Below, in pieces: positions 34,509 to 46,192 of a stretch of DNA of 64,000 bases (the first letter of the stretch is position 1; every line of letters starts with the position of its first letter). A model generated the notes under the pieces. That model was given only the letters and a program-made list of their open reading frames with translations. It searched no databases and was not told where the DNA came from. Source of the DNA: Tragulus kanchil. Taxonomy: Eukaryota > Chordata > Mammalia > Artiodactyla > Tragulidae. The stretch covers positions 2,232,001-2,296,000 of the forward strand of contig JAIOJX010000004.1 of the NCBI GenBank assembly GCA_022376925.1, written 5' to 3'. A program made the position numbers and the translations under genes.

Positions 34509-34893
34509 GTGGGTCCCAGGGCGAGTGGCTGTTCGTGGACGCCGGGCGGGGACGCGCTGCCCAGAGAAGCCCGGCGCCCCGCGCGCTGCCCCCGCCCTTC
34601 CTCCTTGTGGTCCACACCCCCTTTGGGCTCCCGAGCCGCTGGGCTGCAATAGTCGGGGTGCGCGCCAACAGACGCTGCCAGCCCCGCTTCTGCCGGGCGG
34701 TCCGGTCCCAGAAGCGGGCGGACCCGGGCGCTCGCGTCCTGTGTGCTTCCTCCTCCTTCCTGCTCTCACCTGCGCCTCTTAGCCCACTCGCCTCCAAGGC
34801 CAGGGGCTACCATCCAGACTAGAGAAGAACAGCAGAAAGAGAGAGCGCACCTGAGGATACAGAACTGACCCTGGACTGCCCTTTCACCCCCAG

Positions 34894-34993
34894 GTAATGA
34901 GTGAAGTCAAAAGATTGGAAGATTTAAAAAGCATCTGGAGTCTCCGTATTGAATGAAAGACCCAGTGCAGAGGCATCATCATGAACACGAGCC
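34894..34993 (+). other. Predicted second exon with likely main start codon
   Basis: This 100-base exon has a good acceptor (ctgccctttcacccccag before 34894) and a near-consensus donor (gcc/GTAAGTG at 34993/34994). An ATG at 34900 is closed within the exon after about 19 codons. The ATG at 34981 (A at -3) stays open across the donor and gives M-N-T-S plus one base of the fifth codon, which must begin with C. Only four residues are encoded here, too few to name the gene. Coding would continue far downstream, possibly outside the window. Confidence 0.5.
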
Positions 34994-36007
34994 GTAAGTG
35001 GGTCCTTCTCTTCTTTGCCATGGGAACAGGGTGGGGGCGGGGGGTGCAGGAGCCGGCGCTGGGGCCGCCTAGAAGGAGGAAGGAAGCCTGGCACGGGGTG
35101 GACACATGTCCCCCAGACTCCTCCTGGATTTTTCTCTGTGCTCCCTCCCGGGCACAGGGATATGGCTCCAGCTTTTCATGATTATTTGCTCATGTTTTAT
35201 TGGCCGCGCCACTTGTCTCCGTGGGGAAGGCTGCTTGTCTCCTTCTTGCAATGCCTGGGAAGGCCTAGGAAGCAGAAGTGTGGCCATTGTCTGACTGAGG
35301 GGGCTCTGAGGAGACCTCCCGGCACACAGCTGGAAAGCCGAGGAAGGCCCTGCTTGCCCTGGAGCTGGGAGGAGCAGGGAGGCTGGCCTCGGGCTGGTGG
35401 GTGGGTGGATGTGGCAGGCCATGGGATAGGAAGGAGCAGTTTGATAAACAAATCTTCAGGAAGCCACCTTTGGGTCTGGAGACTGTGAAATATCCCACTC
35501 TGGTGCACGGACAGCCCCATGGGCCCAGGGCTGGTATTTTTCACACACCTGAAGGCTGTTTAGCCATCCTGAGATCAAGAGAAAAGAGACAAGCCCTTTG
35601 GCCAAGGTCTCACATATGCCAGAAGCAGTAACTGCTCTGCAAAGCCAAGACCAGACATTTTACTGCTGGGCTGAGCCTCAGCTACTGAGAAATATGCAGT
35701 CAGAATACAAGGAGGCCCGAGCCCTTTCTCTTCAGTTCGTCTCGGCTGTGTGGCTTCCCCGGGGCTCATGGGGGTCCGCCAACAGACGCTGCCAGCCCCG
35801 CTTCTGCCGGGCGGTCCGGTCCCAGAAGCGGGCGGACCCGGGCGCTCGCGTCCTGTGTGCTTCCTCCTCCTTCCTGCTCTCACCTGCGCCTCTTAGCCCA
35901 CTCGCCTCCAAGGCCAGGGGCTACCATCCAGACTAGAGAAGAACAGCAGAAAGAGAGAGCGCACCTGAGGATACAGAACTGACCCTGGACTGCCCTTTCA
36001 CCCCCAG

Positions 36008-36107
36008 GTAATGAGTGAAGTCAAAAGATTGGAAGATTTAAAAAGCATCTGGAGTCTCCGTATTGAATGAAAGACCCAGTGCAGAGGCATCATCATGAAC
36101 ACGAGCC
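36008..36107 (+). other. Second copy of the predicted exon 34894-34993
   Basis: Acceptor, both start codons and donor are repeated exactly, 1114 bases downstream, by duplication 11. If the duplication is an assembly error this exon does not exist. If real, both exons could be spliced into the leader. Confidence 0.5.
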
Positions 36108-36857
36108 GTAAGTGGGTCCTTCTCTTCTTTGCCATGGGAACAGGGTGGGGGCGGGGGGTGCAGGAGCCGGCGCTGGGGCCGCCTAGAAGGAGGAAGGAAG
36201 CCTGGCACGGGGTGGACACATGTCCCCCAGACTCCTCCTGGATTTTTCTCTGTGCTCCCTCCCGGGCACAGGGATATGGCTCCAGCTTTTCATGATTATT
36301 TGCTCATGTTTTATTGGCCGCGCCACTTGTCTCCGTGGGGAAGGCTGCTTGTCTCCTTCTTGCAATGCCTGGGAAGGCCTAGGAAGCAGAAGTGTGGCCA
36401 TTGTCTGACTGAGGGGGCTCTGAGGAGACCTCCCGGCACACAGCTGGAAAGCCGAGGAAGGCCCTGCTTGCCCTGGAGCTGGGAGGAGCAGGGAGGCTGG
36501 CCTCGGGCTGGTGGGTGGGTGGATGTGGCAGGCCATGGGATAGGAAGGAGCAGTTTGATAAACAAATCTTCAGGAAGCCACCTTTGGGTCTGGAGACTGT
36601 GAAATATCCCACTCTGGTGCACGGACAGCCCCATGGGCCCAGGGCTGGTATTTTTCACACACCTGAAGGCTGTTTAGCCATCCTGAGATCAAGAGAAAAG
36701 AGACAAGCCCTTTGGCCAAGGTCTCACATATGCCAGAAGCAGTAACTGCTCTGCAAAGCCAAGACCAGACATTTTACTGCTGGGCTGAGCCTCAGCTACT
36801 GAGAAATATGCAGTCAGAATACAAGGAGGCCCGAGCCCTTTCTCTTCAGTTCGTCTC

Positions 36858-38250
36858 TTTGACTGTGGGTGCCCACTGCGGCAGGTGGCTCGGTAGCCAC
36901 CCTGAAGAGGTCTGGGTTCAAGTTCTGAGCCCACCCCCACCCCGAGCTCGGAGCCAGCTTCACTGGTCTGGGTTGTTTAGCAGCATGTGGGGTTATTGAA
37001 CCGGAAAATCCTAGGAACATTCACTTCCCTGGGTCTTTGACTTGGCCGTCTCCTCTCTGGATCTCAGGCTGCTCATCTGTAAAATGAGAAGGATTGAATT
37101 AGAGGTTCTTCTAATCTAAGAATCTGCAAGTTTCTTCTAAAGAAACTACAACTGGAAAGCAAGGGCATGAAAATCCGTACCTTCTGAGGCTGTGTTTAAG
37201 ACCAAACCAGGTTTCCTCACCCTCCTTCCATTTCAAGGCTGTTGACATGGAGGGGAGGAAAACAAAGCCAGAGAGATGGAAATGAAATATATTTATTTAC
37301 TATATATTTGTATGAGTCATCTCTCTGCCGTCTTCCTTTGTGTATTGCATAGCTTTGCTAAGCAGAAGAGTATAGCTGGACTCCCTCTGCCTTTTCCAGC
37401 CCAAGAATTTTGCCGCTTGATTTTGACAGTCTGGAACAGGGCTGAGGCTTCACACTGGGCTCAGGAAAAGAACAAAATTAGGTAGACCTGATCCCCTAGT
37501 GGGCCTCAAATTTGCATCCATGTGTGCTCTCAAACAAGTAAGGAGGTGCACTGCCTGGCACTTCTCACTATTTCTAGTTGGGGGAATGGATTTATGGGAG
37601 CCTTTTCTCACTAAATGACAGAAGAGGAAGATGGCTCATTTATTTTTCAAGGAATTAAGAAATAAGGTAACAAGCAACAGACCCTGCTTTTTTTCTCTCT
37701 TTAGAATCATGCTAATCTTGTCCCAGTAGCAACACTGAATATTCCTAACAGAAGGAAATAGATTTTACTTAAAAAAAAAAAAAAAAGAACCAGTAGAATT
37801 GAATACTGGATAAGGGAAGGACTAGCAAGAGTGCCATCCCAGCCTCATATATTTTTTCTAAGTGGGGAAGGTGTGTTTATTTTCCAGGAGTAGTGGAAAA
37901 TAAACAGAGGGACTCAGGAAGTCTGAGGGGGCCCTGAAGTTCCCTAAGAAGTGCTTCTCTACAGGGCAGCCTGGGGGGCACACTGTGGAGAAACTCCCAC
38001 TCAGGGCTGGGCTCTCTCACCACTGGGGCTCCAGCCCACCCTGGTCGGGTGCAGGAGGAGAGAGTAGAAATCAGACCTTGCACAGGGTCTGATGTGAAGG
38101 TGTGACAGGGTCATGGGTCACAGGGACTGAGCATTGGTATGTGGTTCTTGGGGTGACCTGTTGTAAGCAAACAGTGCTCTCCCCTTCAGGGAGTGACATT
38201 CTTAGCTCAGTCCTCATGCTTGAAATCAAGCCTAAGAGAAATGATCAGTT
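36858..38250. other. Intron-like sequence, one small MIR-like piece
   Basis: Around 37045-37100, caggctgctcatctgtaaaa resembles the centre of a sense MIR. An A17-type run lies near 37770-37787. Nothing else was recognised. Confidence 0.4.
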
Positions 38251-38254
38251 TTTC

Positions 38255-38450
38255 TTTCACTTCCACTTACTGAGTCCTCACTATCAGCCACAGAGCTATG
38301 CGTTTCACCTGTGAGCTGGGCATTATTGCTCTAGTTTTACAGATGAAACTCTTTAGTTCATGTTCAATAACTTCAGGTTATGTGGCTGATGGTTGGGTTG
38401 TGAAAGGTACTTGAATGCATAACATTTTCGACAGCGTGTGCTGTTCCTGA
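38255..38450 (-). mobile_element. MIR SINE, antisense
   Basis: cttactgagtcctcactatc, then gggcattattgctctagttt and tacagatgaaactctttag are in the order of the MIR complement. Confidence 0.7.
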
Positions 38451-38589
38451 TCAGCAATTCAGATGTCACCATTGAGACGAGGGCAGAGCATGAGCTTTTT
38501 ACTATACTGCTCATCACTTCATCTGGAGAAGAGGAGCGTGGGCTGCAGTCTTGGGCCAGCATGTTAGAGCTGATATAGCTCAGGCCTTG

Positions 38590-38745
38590 CCATCAGGTGG
38601 GCCCAGGTTCTAGTTCTGTTTTCACTTCCTGGCAGTACAGTCCTCAGGATGGTTGTCTCACCTGCAAAACAAGACCTACCTCAGCGTGGAATGGAGATAA
38701 ATATTCACGTGTCGTGTAAAATTCAGAGAGTGGCACCCACGCCAG
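38590..38745 (+). mobile_element. MIR SINE, sense
   Basis: atcaggtgggcccaggttct, then cacttcctggcagtacagtc and ggttgtctcacctgcaaaac resemble MIR in sense order, with high divergence. Confidence 0.5.
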
Positions 38746-39299
38746 CTGGCGTCCTGTCATCGGCCAGGCTGCCACTGTCACTACAGTAGTCCTTGTGGTT
38801 CTTATCATTAAGTCCTCATGACTTTATGGCATTAGCAACCTCTCAGATGTCACACCTTTGTCATAAATTGAAATAAAAGTGAAAGTATGATCTTGAGGAC
38901 AAGACAGCATGGTTAGAGACTGCTTTGTAAATATATGTAAATTTCTTTATTAATAAGAAACACAGGCTTAAGTGGCCCAGAAAGTGGGGGATGCCCAGTC
39001 AGTGACTCCTCAAACTACATTTCAGTTTCATCAGAATTCCTTTGTATGAAATCTGAGCCTTAGCGCACCACAAAGCAGGACATTAGCGCACCACAAAGCA
39101 GGACAGCGAGAGAAAGGGATCGTTTTGGAAATGTAGAGTAGGGTGGTGATCCAGACCCGGCAGAGTGCAACAGGTGGGTTCCAGCCCTCTGAGCCAGGAA
39201 GGGAGCAGGGAGGAGGGCTCTGCATAGAGAGAATAAAACACTAAAGGCACGAGCAAGACACCCTGGGCAAGTGCTGAGATGGTGCCTCCCATGGGTCAA

Positions 39300-39830
39300 G
39301 GACTTCAGGGAAAACAGAGCCATCCTTTCTACCGTGGCCTCTGTGGGGTGAGTCTGCTGTCCAGCCTTTCCGTCCCCCTCCACACACCAACCTGATTCCA
39401 AAGATCTGTCATTTGACTCCTGATGTGCTGAGGTGGCCTCCTACCTGCCCTCCCTTCACCCACTCCAGCCCCCTTCAGTGCCCCCATCTGCCTGCTGCAT
39501 CACACTCTGCTTAAAACGCAGATCCCATTGCTCTTAAGATGCAAGAGGAAACCCCTCTGCAAGGCCTGCAGTGCCCCAGTGACCCAGCCTTGCTCACAGC
39601 CCCAGCTCATCCACACGTGCATCCACCTTCTCCATGGTCCCGTCACGTCTGCCTCCTCCCATTCCCTCCTAGAATGCTCCCTGCCGCCAGCTCCAGCCCC
39701 TCTGCCCACCACCACTGCTCATCACCCAGGCTGGCCTCCTGACGCCCCACCCCCAGCCCAGCTGACACTCCCCCAGAGATGTTCTGCTTGTGCACCTTGA
39801 CCCTGTTCCTTCAGAGCCTTGAGTCTATCA
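39300..39830 (+). mobile_element. L2 LINE region, sense
   Basis: The C-rich run ccttcagtgcccccatctgc, then aagatgcaagaggaaacccc and accaccactgctcatc resembles the L2 segment preceding its 3' end. Strong C/T bias leaves open frames on both strands (39528-39800 and others), which I do not count as genes. Confidence 0.45.
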
Positions 39831-40344
39831 TCACACACTCACCCACGTGGTCACATTTTCCTGACCCTACAAAGCAAGCAAAGTCTGACCCCAGATCCCT
39901 TGTTCTCACATAATCCACAGAACCACGAGGGCCTCACCACTTAATATGCATTTTCATAGGCAACAATAAACCGCTGGTTATTCCGTCAGTGTTTCCCATT
40001 CTTTATTAGCCCCAGGGGCTCCCAAGACCTGGGAATCAGAGCCAGGAGAGACTGAGTTGGCCCCAGAGCCTCAGATGCCCTGAGCACCAGAGTCATCTGT
40101 GTGTCTATCATAAAATGCTGCACTTCGCTTGGGCTGCCACTCCCAGAGCTCCTGAAGGCTGTGGCTCTCCTAGGCACAGAGCCAGGGCTGGCTTATCCTA
40201 GAAGCTGGAGAGGCACCAGCCTACCACATACAATGGTACCAAGATCCTTTCTCCCTTCATTGGCTTCCTCTGGTGGCCTCTTCTTAAGCTGTTATGGATT
40301 GGCATGTCAACAGGCTACTTGTTTGGAGTAGGTTTTGTCTCATT

Positions 40345-40860
40345 GAAGGTTTCTCAGGTGGTGCTAGTGGTAAAGAAGCTGCCTGCCAATGCAGGAGACA
40401 CAAGAAATGCATGTTTGGTCCCTAGGTTAGGAAGATTCCCTGGAGAAGGAAATGGCAACCCACTCTTGTATTCTTTTTTTTCTTTTTTTAAGGGTCTTTC
40501 CTTTTTTAAAAAAAAATTGGCCTCTTATTGTTTTATTTATTTTCATCCATCTTTATTCTTTGGCCTGTGTGGGCCTCCCATCTCAGTGGCCTCTCTCGTT
40601 GCTGGGCACTGGCTTTGTGTATGTGCTCCAGAGCATTGGCTCGTAATTGGACATACCGGTCCAGGCATTCTGCAGTACATGGGATCTTCCTGGGCCAGGG
40701 ATTGAACCAGTGCCTCCTGCACTACTAGGCAGACTCTCTACCCACTGGACCACCAGGGAAGCCCCTACTTCCATATTCTTGCCTGGGAAATTCCGTGGGC
40801 AGAGAAGCCTGGTGGGATACAGTCCATGAGGTTGCAAAGAGTCTGACATAATTGCATATT
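40345..40860 (+). mobile_element. Bov-tA SINE split by a CHR SINE
   Basis: The tRNA-like head (ggtttctcaggtggtgctag) and Bov-A body run to about 40472 (ggcaacccactcttgtattc). They then continue after the insertion as tattcttgcctgggaaattc up to the end near 40860. The insertion is a CHR SINE at 40510-40765, and tattctt occurs on both sides as its target site. Repeated at 41461-41976. Confidence 0.85.
40510..40765 (-). mobile_element. CHR-type SINE nested in Bov-tA, antisense
   Basis: Its head lies at the right (complement of actggaccaccagggaagcc) and its T-rich tail complement at the left. It is younger than the Bov-tA it interrupts. Confidence 0.85.
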
Positions 40861-42585
40861 GTTTTGTTGAAAAGAACATTAAAGGGTCATAGGACCCTCA
40901 CAAAAGTGTCACAGGATAAGTAGACTGCACCCAAGCTGAAAACCCAAGCTTTGAGGAATGGATTCCTGAGTTCAGATTTGACATTTATCATGTATTCTCT
41001 CTATAATCTTGTACAAGATAGATATATCTCAACCTACAAGAGTTGGGCCTCACCACTTCACATGCATTTTCATAGGCAACAATAAACCGCTGGTTATTCC
41101 GTCAGTGTTTCCCATTCTTTATTAGCCCCAGGGGCTCCCAAGACCTGGGAATCAGAGCCAGGAGAGACTGAGTTGGCCCCAGAGCCTCAGATGCCCTGAG
41201 CACCAGAGTCATCTGTGTGTCTATCATAAAATGCTGCACTTCGCTTGGGCTGCCACTCCCAGAGCTCCTGAAGGCTGTGGCTCTCCTAGGCACAGAGCCA
41301 GGGCTGGCTTATCCTAGAAGCTGGAGAGGCACCAGCCTACCACATACAATGGTACCAAGATCCTTTCTCCCTTCATTGGCTTCCTCTGGTGGCCTCTTCT
41401 TAAGCTGTTATGGATTGGCATGTCAACAGGCTACTTGTTTGGAGTAGGTTTTGTCTCATTGAAGGTTTCTCAGGTGGTGCTAGTGGTAAAGAAGCTGCCT
41501 GCCAATGCAGGAGACACAAGAAATGCATGTTTGGTCCCTAGGTTAGGAAGATTCCCTGGAGAAGGAAATGGCAACCCACTCTTGTATTCTTTTTTTTCTT
41601 TTTTTAAGGGTCTTTCCTTTTTTAAAAAAAAATTGGCCTCTTATTGTTTTATTTATTTTCATCCATCTTTATTCTTTGGCCTGTGTGGGCCTCCCATCTC
41701 AGTGGCCTCTCTCGTTGCTGGGCACTGGCTTTGTGTATGTGCTCCAGAGCATTGGCTCGTAATTGGACATACCGGTCCAGGCATTCTGCAGTACATGGGA
41801 TCTTCCTGGGCCAGGGATTGAACCAGTGCCTCCTGCACTACTAGGCAGACTCTCTACCCACTGGACCACCAGGGAAGCCCCTACTTCCATATTCTTGCCT
41901 GGGAAATTCCGTGGGCAGAGAAGCCTGGTGGGATACAGTCCATGAGGTTGCAAAGAGTCTGACATAATTGCATATTGTTTTGTTGAAAAGAACATTAAAG
42001 GGTCATAGGACCCTCACAAAAGTGTCACAGGATAAGTAGACTGCACCCAAGCTGAAAACCCAAGCTTTGAGGAATGGATTCCTGAGTTCAGATTTGACAT
42101 TTATCATGTATTCTCTCTATAATCTTGTACAAGATAGATATATCTCAACCTGATTTTTTCTCATTATAAAAGGTTGGCAGAAGTTCTTGTTGGGTTTGTT
42201 GTGAGGATGAAGTGAAATAACATGAGAAACTCCGTGGTGGTAGGTCTCAGAGAATGAAGTTGGATTTGAAGTTGCATTGGTCACTGAGTAGAGCAAAGTT
42301 CTGAAGTGATGATGTCATAAGAGCCAAGCTCTCTGGTTCAAAACTAGCCTGTGCTTTGCTGATATTGTGGCCAGCACTAGGTTCAGTACACAAGAGAGCT
42401 GTGGCTTTCTGGAAGCCTTCAGGAAGATGATTAACCTGGTGTTGTATATGGCATGAGTCTAAAAGGGCAGGACAGGAAGTTGGGATCCTAGATGAGAGAT
42501 AATTAACCTAATTCCATAAAGGTCTGAGGCCCATATTTGAGTGACTGTCAGAATAGATCTTGGGCAAGCTTCAGGAGCTGGTGAG

Positions 42586-42660
42586 GGTCAGGGAGGCCTG
42601 ACATGCTGCAGTCCATGGGGTTCCAAAGAGTCAGACACAACTGGCAGCTGAACAACAAGA
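42586..42660 (+). mobile_element. BovB/Bov-A 3' end fragment
   Basis: gtcagggaggcctgacatgc, then gcagtccatggggttccaaa and gagtcagacacaactgg are the terminal BovB segment in sense orientation. Confidence 0.8.
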
Positions 42661-43490
42661 CTAGAAATGAGGGAAAGATTCTTTAGAGAGTAAAGTCTTC
42701 ATTTTATGGCACCTGATTGAGTTATAGTGTGAAAAAGAAGAGGAGCAGGGAACAGATTTGAGGATATTTAAGCAGAAGCTGGCTTTGCAAGTATGTGAGA
42801 TGGATGTAGAAATAAATGAGAAGCCAGGATGGCCAAGGTCTAGGAGGCTAATAACAGTGGCCCTTACCACATCTATCCCCAGACAAAAAGAGAGAATAAA
42901 TAAATAAATAAAGGCAACCAGAGACCCAGTAAGCTGTAGGGGAGGGGCCTCCTGGTGGGAGCTGTGGCTCCTGGCAGGCAGCCAGCTCAAGGCAACACCC
43001 CAAGGAAGGAACCAGGGGAATAAATATCCTGACCTCTCTCTCTCTACTCCCTTGGATTTCCTACAGTATCCAGTATAGCCAGGAGCCAGAGGGCAAGGAA
43101 GACAGCTGGGCCCGGCTCAGTCAGCCTTCCAGGGTAGAGTAGAGCAGAGTGGACCTGGGAGGGCAGGGGATTTCAGCTTGAAGACACCCAGCACAAGAGC
43201 ACCACGATCTCTCTGCTCAAGTCAGGAGCTCTAAGAATTTCTCTAAGAGAAAAGGGTCCATTGCAAGTACCAACACTGGAGGATACCCTCTGAAGAAATT
43301 CTAAATTCACAAAACAGGTGAAGTAGAGATATACAGATGATAAACAGATGAAGTAGAGATGAAGTATACGTTGTAAGAATAGAGGTTTAAAAAAAAGAAA
43401 AAAAAAAGCACTTCCTAAATGAATAGAGCCCTCATTGACATATGACCACTTGAGGCTAAGAAGACATTAGAGGAATAATATAAGGAACTA
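42661..43490. other. No recognised feature
   Basis: Non-coding sequence with a (TAAA)4 run near 42897-42912 and a TCTC run near 43036-43046. No repeat family or exon was recognised. Confidence 0.35.
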
Positions 43491-43506
43491 TGTTAAAACC
43501 ATCCGA

Positions 43507-43779
43507 GGAGCTTCCCTGGTGGTCCAGTGGGTAAAGAGTCTACCTTGCAGTGCAAGGGGCACCGGTTCGATCCCTGGCCGGGGAAGATCCCACATGCCGA
43601 AGAACGACTGGGCCGGTGTGTCCAATTACAAACCAGTGCTCTGGAGCGCATGCGCCCAGAGCCAGTGCTCTGCAACGAGAGAGGCCACTGCAATGGGAGG
43701 CCCACACAGGCCGAAGAATAAATATGGATGAAAAATAAAAACGATGACTTAGACGCCAAAAAAAATTTTTTTAGAGAAA
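43507..43779 (+). mobile_element. CHR-type SINE with target duplication
   Basis: The head gcttccctggtggtccagtg and box ccggttcgatccctggccgg are well preserved. The element ends in an A/T-rich tail. Flanks aaaaccatccga (43495-43506) and aaaaccatctga (43779-43790) are the target duplication. Confidence 0.9.
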
Positions 43780-44079
43780 AAAACCATCTGAAATGAGTAT
43801 AACACATCTCTGCAAATCACAATGTGATTTCAAGAGTTCCTGCCTTGCATAAAGGAAGTGATATCAGTTCTGAACTCCAGCATTCCTATCTGGCAAAAGC
43901 CTTATCTGACTGAGATAACATCTGGTGGGGTGAATGTCAACAACTGGCCAGTGTCCAGTGTTAGTCAGACGCCATTGTAATGAGCAAAAAACAACCAGAA
44001 ACGTGTAAGTACCTCTCACTTGTGGGTGTTTTGCCAGTTAAATTGTTTTCCTGGAGTTCCTAAGGGCATAGACTGGCTC

Positions 44080-44305
44080 TAGATAGCTGGGTCCACATTC
44101 CAGCCCTGCCCTTTCCTTGCTGTGTGGACATAGGCAAGTCACTTACCTTCTCTGTGCCTCCATTCCTCATCTCAAGTGATAATTGCATGGGGTATAATAA
44201 TGGTGCCTTTCTCACAGAGTTGTTATAAAGAATAAGTTAACAGTTGTGAATTGCTTAAAACAGTGCCTGGTATGTAGCAAGTGTTTATGAAATGGATGAA
44301 AATAG
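44080..44305 (+). mobile_element. MIR SINE, sense
   Basis: gctgggtccacattccagcc, then cataggcaagtcacttacct and aaacagtgcctggtatgtag appear in MIR order. Confidence 0.8.
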
Positions 44306-44309
44306 TGTG

Positions 44310-44725
44310 TTTTATGCTTGAGCTGCCATAATAAAGTCCCACAAACTGTGTGGCTTAAAGAATAGCAATGTATTATCTCAATGGTTCTGGAGCTGAAAGT
44401 GCACAATCAAAGTGTGTGCTGAACTGTGTATGTTCCTTCCAAGGGCCATGAGGGAAGGATCTGCCCCAGGCTCCTCTCCTTGGTTGTGGGTGACCGATGT
44501 TTCTCTGTGTGTCTTCACATTGCCTCTGTCTATACATATTTTGGTGCCCAAATTTCCCCTTTTGATGAGGACACCAATCTTACTGGATACGGGCCCAACC
44601 TAATGATATCATTTTAACTTGATTACCTCTGTTAAGACCATATATCCAAGTAAAGTCACATTCTGGCATACTAGGGGTGAGGGCATCTATATATGAATTT
44701 GCAGAAACACAATTCAATTCATTAC
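44310..44725 (-). mobile_element. MaLR (MLT1/MST-type) LTR, antisense
   Basis: Read on + it gives the complement of a MaLR LTR: gagctgccataataaagtcc, gagggaaggatctgccccag, aacttgattacctctgttaa and acacaattcaattcatt, in the expected order. Confidence 0.8.
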
Positions 44726-45114
44726 ATAGAACTTGTTAAGTAAAATACTCCTCAAGGAGATTTCCTTGTGGGTCAGTCTTCCTGAATACCACTACACCCC
44801 AGGGCTAGTGTAGGATGCTGATAGTTGGTTACCTAGTCTTCATGTTTAAACTCTTAATTTTGCCATCCCTGACCAGCAGGGATGGAGCCTGTCTCTGAGA
44901 GCTTGAAAAGGATGTTCGCACTTAGAAGGTGCCAAGAAAAGGTGACGGTGATGACTCAGTATTCCACGGTCTGTCTACAGAGCACACACTCCCCGCTGTC
45001 CCCCTTATTCTGGTCATTATGCACAGTTGTTGCATTTCAGCAGCAAAATAGAATTTAGAGTCATGGAATTGTTTTTCAGTCTGTCTAGTTCCTAGGCATG
45101 TCCAACAGGGGGAA

Positions 45115-45290
45115 TAAGAATTGGATTGTTCATTTGTTCCTTCAACAGATCCTTACTGCTCACCAGCTCTGCACCAGGCATGTGGGTGGAGACACAGCAG
45201 TCGATGTGACAGGCATGGCTCTTGCCTTTGTGGATCGTACAGGTCAGCCAGAGGGGCCAGCGGGCAGCCCGCATGACAGGACATGTCTTA
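45115..45290 (-). mobile_element. L2 LINE fragment, antisense
   Basis: tccttcaacagatccttact, then ctgcaccaggcatgtgggtg and gacacagcagtcgatgtg resemble the complement of the L2 terminus. Confidence 0.5.
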
Positions 45291-45562
45291 GGTGCCCAGC
45301 ATCAGGATTTGAGTGAATTTTAATTATTTGCAAATACTCAGAAATAAATATTGGAATTTGCAGCTTCTCTTTAAGGTCAGCCTGACAGACCTTGTATCCA
45401 CGCCCCTATGTTCCTACAGGGCAGACGAAGTCTGTAGACCTGCCTGAGTTCACAGGACCTGTGCTATTCTCTACAGACCCACAGTTGCCACCTCTTCCTG
45501 ATACATCAACAGGCACAACTTAATACTCCTTTGTTGTCTTGCCACTGTAGGCATTTGAATTT

Positions 45563-45741
45563 ATTTTCAATGGAAGTATACTTGTTTTATAGTATTATGT
45601 CAGTTTCAGGTATATAGAAAAATGATTCATATATATATTCATTTATTGTTTTTCTGATTCTTTTCCCTTATAGATTATCGTAAGATATTGAGTATAGCTC
45701 CCTGTGCTAAATAGTAAATCCTTGTTGTTTGTTTTATATGC
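45563..45741 (-). mobile_element. L1 3' end, antisense, with target duplication
   Basis: The body (agtattatgtcagtttcagg, then agctccctgtgctaaatagt) is the complement of a ruminant L1 3' end. It is flanked by aggcatttgaattt at 45549-45562 and 45742-45755, so only about 180 bases of L1 were inserted. Confidence 0.85.
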
Positions 45742-46192
45742 AGGCATTTGAATTTTTTAAATCCTAGTCTAGTATATAACATCAAACACAGAGACGAGAA
45801 AACTACAGCATATTGTTCATCACAGGAGAAAGTTCTATTTGGAGTAAGCAGTTGATCAACACCACCAGGCCATAAAGTGCTCTTGAGGCGAGCAAAATCC
45901 TGCCCATGTCCTTACTTCCCCAGCTACCCCATTCCCAGAGGGTGACATCATATCCTTTTGGATGCAGTTGGGCAAACAGTGCCCCACACCCCATCTCCTA
46001 AAAGTCAGTTTCACTTCCAGAGGAATCTGTTAGAAGGGGAAGGGCACAGAACAAAGGAAAGCACTTCTGAACAGCTGGTCCCAGGTCTGGGATCCTTTTC
46101 CAGAAATAGGACTCAAGGAGGCTGGGTTGTCCCAGAGGTGGTTGTGACACATGGGACAGGCCTGGTCCAGGGGAGGACATCTGGTCGACAGC

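Larger units (their letters stand above)
34270..34770 (+). promoter_or_regulatory. CpG island, likely promoter
   Basis: This 500-base segment is very rich in G, C and CpG, unlike anything else in the window. It contains GC boxes (gggcggggcggggcc near 34287), a perfect CTCF core at 34320-34335, a splice donor at 34508/34509 and a downstream acceptor at 34893. There is no TATA box where one would be expected, which fits a broad CpG-type promoter. Transcription to the right is inferred from the splice signals. The last part, from 34664, is repeated at 35778 by duplication 11, but the GC boxes and CTCF core are not. Confidence 0.75.
34664..36857. repeat. Tandem duplication 11: 34664-35743 / 35778-36857
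   Basis: Offset is exactly 1114 with 34 bases of filler (35744-35777). It spans the right half of the CpG island, the predicted exon and about 750 bases of following intron. No internal differences were noticed. The long ORFs here (35015-35488, 36129-36602) run through the predicted donor and are intron read-through. Confidence 0.96.
39930..42151. repeat. Tandem duplication 12: 39930-41035 / 41046-42151
   Basis: Offset is 1116 with about 10 bases of filler (acaagagttg). The only difference noticed is at the left edge (cacttaatatgc versus cacttcacatgc). The block contains a Bov-tA split by a CHR SINE, so the whole nested pair is repeated. Confidence 0.97.

Noticed and set aside
34981..34993. 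Naming the CpG-island gene from the start Met-Asn-Thr-Ser
   Set aside because: Several mammalian proteins that I recall, such as actin-binding LIM protein 3 and mLST8, begin this way. Four residues are too few, and the fifth codon must begin with C here, which did not fit my recollection of either. No symbol was assigned.
35015..35488. 157-codon ORF (copy at 36129-36602) as a gene
   Set aside because: It begins just after a strong splice donor, has overlapping antisense ORFs of similar length and lies in GC-rich intron sequence where long frames arise by chance. No domain is visible.
40583..40879. 98-codon antisense ORF with PHGLYPTRLLCPRNFPGKN
   Set aside because: This is the well-known chance translation of a Bov-A/Bov-tA SINE, as is the similar frame at 12534-13115.
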